Assembly: GCA_012959845.1 (NCBI GenBank)
Contig: DUCL01000045.1
Coordinates: forward strand, 1 to 6,452
Length of the DNA stretch: 6,452 nucleotides
Source of the DNA: Candidatus Poseidoniales archaeon
GTDB taxonomy: Archaea > Thermoplasmatota > Poseidoniia > Poseidoniales > Poseidoniaceae
Direction: 5' to 3'
Made by a program: the position numbers and the translations under genes. Positions 5,682 through 6,452 of this stretch are shown here, one piece after another (the first letter of the stretch is position 1; every line of letters begins with the position of its first letter). Below the pieces are notes generated by a model. The model did not search any database, was not told where the DNA came from, and worked only from the letters and a program-made list of their open reading frames with translations.

Positions 5682-6452
5682 TCAAGCCGGATTAATTCTG
5701 AATCCATTCATCACCAATACATCCGGAATATGCATTCCACCTGTTGAATATGAGTCTTGAATTATCGGCCTATCACCTAATATCACATCATTTGTTAGCG
5801 CCTTTGCAATATTTCCCGAAAGACCTGCTTGCTTAATCGGCCCTACAATTTGACCATCAACCACCTTTAGAATAGTACTCGTCGTCACCGAAAAATCACC
5901 GCTGGTAGGGTTGGCAGTATGCGCTCCCATCACACTGTGAACAATATATCCATCTTCCATATGAGAAATCAAATCATCTCGACTCTTTCCCCCATTACTA
6001 GATTTTAGAATCATGTCTGAACATCCAGTATATGGTGGTGATTGGTGACTACCTCTAACCGCAGAACCTGTTGATTGAGCGTGTTCTATACGTCCTTCAG
6101 CCACCATTTGTGCCGAATCTCTAGTCGACCACATTGAGCCAACTAGTCGACCATTTTCAACCAAAACTTGAGTATGACTCGGCACTCCTTCGCCATCACG
6201 GCTTGAACTACCCATTCCGCCTTCCATCAATCCATCATCGATTAAGGTCAGGTCATTGGCAAGGACCATTTGCCCTTCCTTTCCAGACCAAAACGATTCT
6301 TTTCTCGCTAATCTTTGGCCTTTAACCGCTGCCGGAACACATACTGAAAAGAGTGGAGTAAAACCTTCACTGGTCATCAATACTGGGCAGTCTACTGCTT
6401 GTGAATCAACCTCGATTGGCTCTCTGGTACACTGAGCCCAATGAACTGAAGT
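5682..6452 (-). CDS. tldE: TldE/PmbA-family protein (metalloprotease TldD partner), N-terminus cut by window edge
   Basis: These 256 residues are the C-terminal part of a TldD/PmbA-family protein. The frame stays open to the right edge, so the apparent start near 6380 is internal. Family features are the segment MGAHTANPTSGDFS (about 5888-5930), then the strand-turn-strand STILKVVDGQIVGPIKQAGLSGN, and a closing GMHIPDVLVMNGFRI near the end. The HTANP...GDFS form is typical of TldE/PmbA rather than TldD. The HEXXXH metal site of TldD is not seen in the visible part, although it would lie upstream in a TldD. In bacteria TldE pairs with TldD to form a metalloprotease that degrades unfolded peptides and matures some peptide antibiotics; the archaeal role is less clear. 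Genes encoding the pair are often neighbours, so tldD may lie just beyond the right edge, but that cannot be seen. Confidence 0.88.
   Translation of the reverse strand, partial: TSVHWAQCTREPIEVDSQAVDCPVLMTSEGFTPLFSVCVPAAVKGQRLARKESFWSGKEGQMVLANDLTLIDDGLMEGGMGSSSRDGEGVPSHTQVLVENGRLVGSMWSTRDSAQMVAEGRIEHAQSTGSAVRGSHQSPPYTGCSDMILKSSNGGKSRDDLISHMEDGYIVHSVMGAHTANPTSGDFSVTTSTILKVVDGQIVGPIKQAGLSGNIAKALTNDVILGDRPIIQDSYSTGGMHIPDVLVMNGFRINPA

Noticed and set aside
5682..6380. Treating the TldE-like protein as a complete 232-residue gene starting at 6380.
   Set aside because: The same frame continues without a stop to the right edge, and the candidate start lies inside a conserved-length domain with no ribosome binding site, so the gene is cut by the window.

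Overview
The window reads as a piece of an archaeal chromosome, and every gene I can support lies on the minus strand. The evidence is a multi-OB-fold replication protein A (RPA) with a zinc finger, an RPA-associated protein beside it, an archaeal-type secretion/pilus ATPase with two T2SF membrane proteins, a possible TATA box, and Shine-Dalgarno motifs of the GAGGTG type. The AT-leaning composition, compact layout and protein styles fit a planktonic euryarchaeon of the Thermoplasmatota (Marine Group II / Poseidoniales-like). That placement is an inference, not something the sequence proves.

Layout in transcription order, from high to low coordinates. (1) 6452-5682 is the C-terminal part of a TldE/PmbA-family protein, cut by the right edge. 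(2) 5681-5469 is the only sizeable intergenic region. It holds a likely terminator for tldE, a candidate promoter, and a perfect 19-bp palindrome just before the RPA ribosome binding site. (3) 5468-3774 is RPA, followed by 3774-2848, an RPA-associated protein, joined by a TGATG stop/start overlap. These two should be co-translated and form the cell's single-stranded-DNA-binding machinery. (4) A 62-bp gap is followed by a tight block: a 117-residue protein of unknown role (2785-2432), two T2SF (TadC/TadB-like) membrane proteins (2422-1841 and 1836-1102), and a TadA/FlaI-type secretion ATPase (1100 to the left edge, C-terminus missing). The last three form the motor and inner-membrane platform of a type IV pilus-like (Tad/Epd-like) machine. 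No pilin or prepilin peptidase is visible here.

In three genes the longest open frame begins upstream of the likely start: TTG codons at 2827 and 3777, and an ATG at 5492. Good Shine-Dalgarno motifs or a stop/start overlap support the internal ATG starts used here (2785, 3774 and 5468). I found no tRNA, rRNA, CRISPR array, insertion sequence or recognisable mobile element. Most of the window is ordinary core archaeal biology. The parts that deserve a second look are the RPA leader region and the small unidentified protein between the replication and secretion blocks.
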